From contig DLNA01000006.1 of the NCBI GenBank assembly GCA_002476865.1, positions 1 to 31,870 of the forward strand: a stretch of 31,870 nt of DNA. The letters are read 5' to 3'. Below, piece by piece: positions 29,256 to 31,870 of the stretch. Position numbers and translations under genes: made by a program. This DNA comes from Patescibacteria group bacterium UBA7522 (lineage in GTDB: Bacteria > Patescibacteriota > CPR2 > UBA1875). The notes beneath the pieces are model-generated. The model made no database searches. It was not told the origin of the DNA and worked only from the letters and a program-made list of their open reading frames with translations. How positions within the stretch are numbered: the stretch's first letter is position 1; every line of letters begins with the position of its first letter.

Positions 29256-29315
29256 TTATTAATTTTAAATTCACTTCAAATTGTAAATTTCAAACTTCAA
29301 ATTTTTATTAATTTT
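29256..29315. repeat. AT-rich intergenic repeat (copy G)
   Basis: TTCAAATTGTAAATTTCAAACTTCAAATTTT block on the right side of the four-helix-bundle gene. Confidence 0.4.
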
Positions 29316-29330
29316 CAAAGAAAATTATGA

Positions 29331-29336
29331 TAGTAT
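29331..29336 (+). promoter_or_regulatory. -10 box of the TraC-like gene
   Basis: TAGTAT, 7 nt before the ATG; TATGAT (29326-29331) is an overlapping alternative. No ribosome-binding site. Confidence 0.4.
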
Positions 29337-29343
29337 TAAATAC

Positions 29344-30033
29344 ATGGACAGGGGGAAAGAGAAAATCGCTTCTACCCAAGCTTACCTTCCTATAAAAGAA
29401 ATTAAGGAGGGTGTTGTTTTAATGAACGACAATTCGCTTAGAGCGGTCGTTATTGTTTCGAGCTTAAATTTTGCCCTAAAAAGCGAACAAGAAAAAGATG
29501 CCATTATCTCCTCTTTTCAGGGGTTTTTAAATTCGTTAAATTTTCCGATTCAAATTGTTGATACCTCAAAAAAGCTTGACCTATCTCAATATCTTGGGCG
29601 ACTCAAAAAAATGGTCGAAGAACAAACAAATCCACTTCTTAAAATTCAAACCCAAGAATACATCAACTTTATTGAAAAACTACTCGAAGAATCAAATATT
29701 ATGGAGAAGCGCTACTACGTAGTTGTGCCCTATTTTCCAGCCGGCGTAGAGATAAAGGGTGGTGTTGGCGACGTTCTAAAAAAGGGACAAGCGAACATAA
29801 CCGGTGATTTTGCCGAACATAAAAGACGACTCCTTTCTAGGGTCCAGCTTATTATTGAGGGCCTAAACTCTGTTGGACTAAGGTGCTCCGTTTTAGACAC
29901 CAAAAACCTTTTGGAGCTTTATTATACTAGCTACAACCCCGATACGGCCGAAAATCAGCGACTTTTGGATGTTGATTCGTTTAGTCAGGAGATTATTAGC
30001 GGTGGCGGAAGGAAACAAGATGAGAATTTTTGA
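29344..30033 (+). CDS. TraC-like type IV secretion protein
   Basis: A 229-residue soluble protein resembling the N-terminal TraC/VirB4-associated domain found next to virB4 in Gram-positive and Patescibacteria loci: STQAYLPIKEIKEGVVLMNDNSLRAVVIVSSLNFALKSE, then a RYYVVVPYFP strand and a helical C-terminus LLSRVQLIIEGLNSVGLRCSVLDT. It has no Walker motif, so it is not an ATPase itself. The start is the leaderless ATG; an AAGGAGG inside the coding region before MNDN encodes conserved KEG residues and is not taken as a start signal. It overlaps virB4 by 14 nt, so the two products are made together. Confidence 0.82.
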   Translation: MDRGKEKIASTQAYLPIKEIKEGVVLMNDNSLRAVVIVSSLNFALKSEQEKDAIISSFQGFLNSLNFPIQIVDTSKKLDLSQYLGRLKKMVEEQTNPLLKIQTQEYINFIEKLLEESNIMEKRYYVVVPYFPAGVEIKGGVGDVLKKGQANITGDFAEHKRRLLSRVQLIIEGLNSVGLRCSVLDTKNLLELYYTSYNPDTAENQRLLDVDSFSQEIISGGGRKQDENF

Positions 30034-31828
30034 TTTTAAAAAGAAAGAGACGCTACCGCCAGAAGTTATAGCCCAACAAGCGGCCGAACAGGCGGCTCGC
30101 GAGGCGTTAGCCAAAAGCACCACAACCATTCGAGATGTGATTGCGCCGGCAGCTCTAAGAGTTGATTTTAATTATCTTCAAATCGGAAACCACTATCTTC
30201 GTTCCTTTTTTGTTTACAGCTATCCAAGATATCTTTATACCGATTGGCTATCACCGGTAATTAACGCCGGATTTTCAATTAACACCTCTATCTATATTTA
30301 TCCGGTCGGCTCAAAAGAAACCTTAAAAAAACTTCGAACTAAATCAGCCCAAATACAATCTGTTTTCGCAGAACAAAGCCAGAAAGGGCTCGTCCGCGAT
30401 CCGGCCCTCGAAACGGCCTATCAAGACGTGGAAGAGCTCAGAGACACTCTTCAAAGGGGTGAGAGTAAATTTTTTAAGGCCTCGCTTTATTTTACTATTT
30501 ACGCCGGCTCGCTCGAAGAGCTAAACGCCCTAACAGGCACCCTGGAAAACGAGCTTGGGAGTCAACTGGTTCTTTCAAAGCAAACTCTTATGCAACAAGA
30601 ACAGGGCTTTAACTCTACTTTGCCGTTAATGAATAATGAGCTAATGATTACCAAAAACTTTGACACTGGAGCTCTTTCAACCTTTTTTCCGTTTGTCTCC
30701 AATGAACTCTCCAGAAATGAGGGCATTCTTTATGGTATAAATCGTCACACCAACGGTCTGGTTATTTTTGATCGTTTTACACTTGAAAACGCCAACTCGG
30801 TTGTCCTGGCTAAGGCCGGTGCCGGTAAATCTTACGCTATAAAAATAGAGATGCTTCGCCAGCTAATGACCGGCTCGGAGGTAATTGTAATTGATCCCGA
30901 AAACGAATACGAAGAACTCTCCGATGCCGTTGGGGGCGCTTACCTAAACATTAACATCAACTCAACCGAACGAATCAATCCTTTTGATCTTCCCCGAGTT
31001 GACGCTGAAAATGCAGCCGAAGCCGAGGACCACCTTAGATCTAACATTATTATTCTTCATGGATTGGTTAAAATTATGGTTGGTGGCAAATTAACCGCCA
31101 CCGAGGACAATCTTTTAGATCAAGGACTTGTTCAGGCCTACGCCGCCAAAGGAATTACTAAAGATCCACAAACCCATGGCTTACAGCCACCAACAATGGA
31201 TGATCTTGTTCGGGTTCTGTCTTCGATGCGTGGTGCCGAACGCTTGGCCACCTCTTTAGGAAAATATTCACAAGGAACCTATGCCGGACTATTCAATAAA
31301 CAAACAAACATTTCGCTTGATAATAAATTTGTTGTCTTTTCGATTCGCGATCTGGAAGAAGAGCTTCGCCCGATGGCTATGTATATGGTTCTTAACTTTA
31401 TTTGGAATCGAATCAGAAGCGAAAAAAAGAGACGCCTTTTAACCGTTGATGAGGCCTGGATATTAATGAAGTACGAAGATTCGGCTCAATTTTTGTTCTC
31501 GATTGCTAAGCGTTGTCGAAAATATTATCTTGGACTAACCACCATCTCACAAGATGTAGATGATTTTGTTTCTTCGTCATATGGAAGAGCGATTATAAAT
31601 AACTCTTCGATGACGCTACTTTTCAAACAACATCCGGCGGCAGTTGATAAAGTGGCCCGGGTTTTTAACCTAACTCAAGCCGAAAAGTACTTTTTGCTAA
31701 ATTCTGAGGTCGGCGAGGGCATCTTCTTTGCCGGCCAAAATCACGTAGCGATGCAGGTGGTCGCTAGCTATCAAGAGGACCTTTTAATTAACACCAATCC
31801 GGTGCGCGAAGAAGAACAGGGGTACTAA
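30020..31828 (+). CDS. VirB4-family type IV secretion ATPase
   Basis: Energises pilus assembly and substrate transfer at the inner membrane. It is 602 residues from the ATG at 30020 (MRIFDFKKKETLPPE), preceded by GGAAGGAAA; an earlier in-frame TTG at 29969 lies deep in the upstream gene. The N-terminal VirB4/TrbE domain (about 40-240) includes FFVYSYPRYLYTDWLSPVINAG. The motor has Walker A KAGAGKS (Lys270), VIDPENEYEEL, Walker B LLTVDEAW (Asp477, Glu478) and the C-terminal TISQDVDDF and LFKQ motifs seen in VirB4/TraC ATPases. It partners the PrgI and TraC-like proteins. The locus may move DNA or proteins, or build pili; no relaxase or coupling protein lies in this window. Confidence 0.95.
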   Translation: MRIFDFKKKETLPPEVIAQQAAEQAAREALAKSTTTIRDVIAPAALRVDFNYLQIGNHYLRSFFVYSYPRYLYTDWLSPVINAGFSINTSIYIYPVGSKETLKKLRTKSAQIQSVFAEQSQKGLVRDPALETAYQDVEELRDTLQRGESKFFKASLYFTIYAGSLEELNALTGTLENELGSQLVLSKQTLMQQEQGFNSTLPLMNNELMITKNFDTGALSTFFPFVSNELSRNEGILYGINRHTNGLVIFDRFTLENANSVVLAKAGAGKSYAIKIEMLRQLMTGSEVIVIDPENEYEELSDAVGGAYLNININSTERINPFDLPRVDAENAAEAEDHLRSNIIILHGLVKIMVGGKLTATEDNLLDQGLVQAYAAKGITKDPQTHGLQPPTMDDLVRVLSSMRGAERLATSLGKYSQGTYAGLFNKQTNISLDNKFVVFSIRDLEEELRPMAMYMVLNFIWNRIRSEKKRRLLTVDEAWILMKYEDSAQFLFSIAKRCRKYYLGLTTISQDVDDFVSSSYGRAIINNSSMTLLFKQHPAAVDKVARVFNLTQAEKYFLLNSEVGEGIFFAGQNHVAMQVVASYQEDLLINTNPVREEEQGY

Positions 31829-31870
31829 ATGAAAAAGAGAGGGTTTGAGCCGATTTCAATGGCCCTCATC
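31829..31870 (+). CDS. start of the next gene in the secretion operon (cut by window edge)
   Basis: ATG directly after the virB4 stop, open to the end: MKKRGFEPISMALI. Too short for a family call. The abutting position indicates the same operon. Confidence 0.5.
   Translation, partial: MKKRGFEPISMALI

Noticed and set aside
29402..29424. Internal AAGGAGG followed by ATG in the TraC-like gene
   Set aside because: The bases encode conserved-looking IKEGVVLM, and starting there would remove a conserved N-terminal strand; spacing is also long.
1..31870. CRISPR array, insertion sequence, rRNA genes or replication origin
   Set aside because: No regularly spaced direct repeats, transposase motifs, rRNA signatures or DnaA-box clusters were seen.

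Overview
The window looks like a chromosomal segment of a Candidate Phyla Radiation (Patescibacteria) bacterium, perhaps of the Parcubacteria type. This is inferred from the low-GC coding style, the short AT-rich spacers, the compact essential genes, the archaeal-style cupin phosphoglucose isomerase and a type IV secretion-like locus with several VirB2/TrbC-type pilin paralogues. No rRNA is present to confirm it. TGA is used as a stop (for example in uppP and in the gene ending at 25165), so the code is standard. About 27 complete genes, two edge-truncated genes, three intact tRNA genes and one degenerate tRNA-like sequence are seen.

Left part (1-9400). A truncated Xer-type tyrosine recombinase is divergent from a tightly overlapping membrane/housekeeping operon: uppP, a small-multidrug-export family gene, a DedA-family gene, an M16 zinc peptidase and ndk. 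Then come tRNA-Arg(CCT), a membrane-anchored parvulin foldase, a degenerate tRNA-Gly-like sequence, tRNA-Thr(CGT), rpsO and pnp with a structured spacer, a small unknown gene and a metallophosphoesterase.

Middle (9400-22330). A cupin phosphoglucose isomerase, tRNA-Ser(GGA), dnaG-rpoD, a possible small RNA, polA, ftsK with an AT-hook-like N-terminus, a rodZ homologue, lexA, a small helical gene and recA. This block joins replication, division, cell shape and the SOS response.

Right part (22390-31870). A type IV secretion/pilus-like locus. A minus-strand operon encodes a multi-pass membrane protein and four VirB2/TrbC-like pilins. The plus strand carries a TrbL/VirB6-like protein, a PrgI-family protein, a four-helix-bundle protein, a TraC-like protein, the VirB4 ATPase and the start of another gene. 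Between the two arms sits a compositionally different gene (24662-25165) with a consensus promoter, a roughly 77-nt leader whose pairings are mutually exclusive and touch the ribosome-binding site, and a strong GC-rich terminator.

A theme of the window is two modes of initiation. About a dozen transcription-unit-leading genes have a -10 box ending 6-9 nt before the start codon, with no Shine-Dalgarno sequence, as expected for leaderless mRNAs. Others (the foldase gene, pnp, rpoD, lexA, recA, the pilins, the 24662 gene and virB6-like) have clear GGAGG-type sites. This pattern was used to correct several start codons. All calls rest on reading the sequence; no database search was run.
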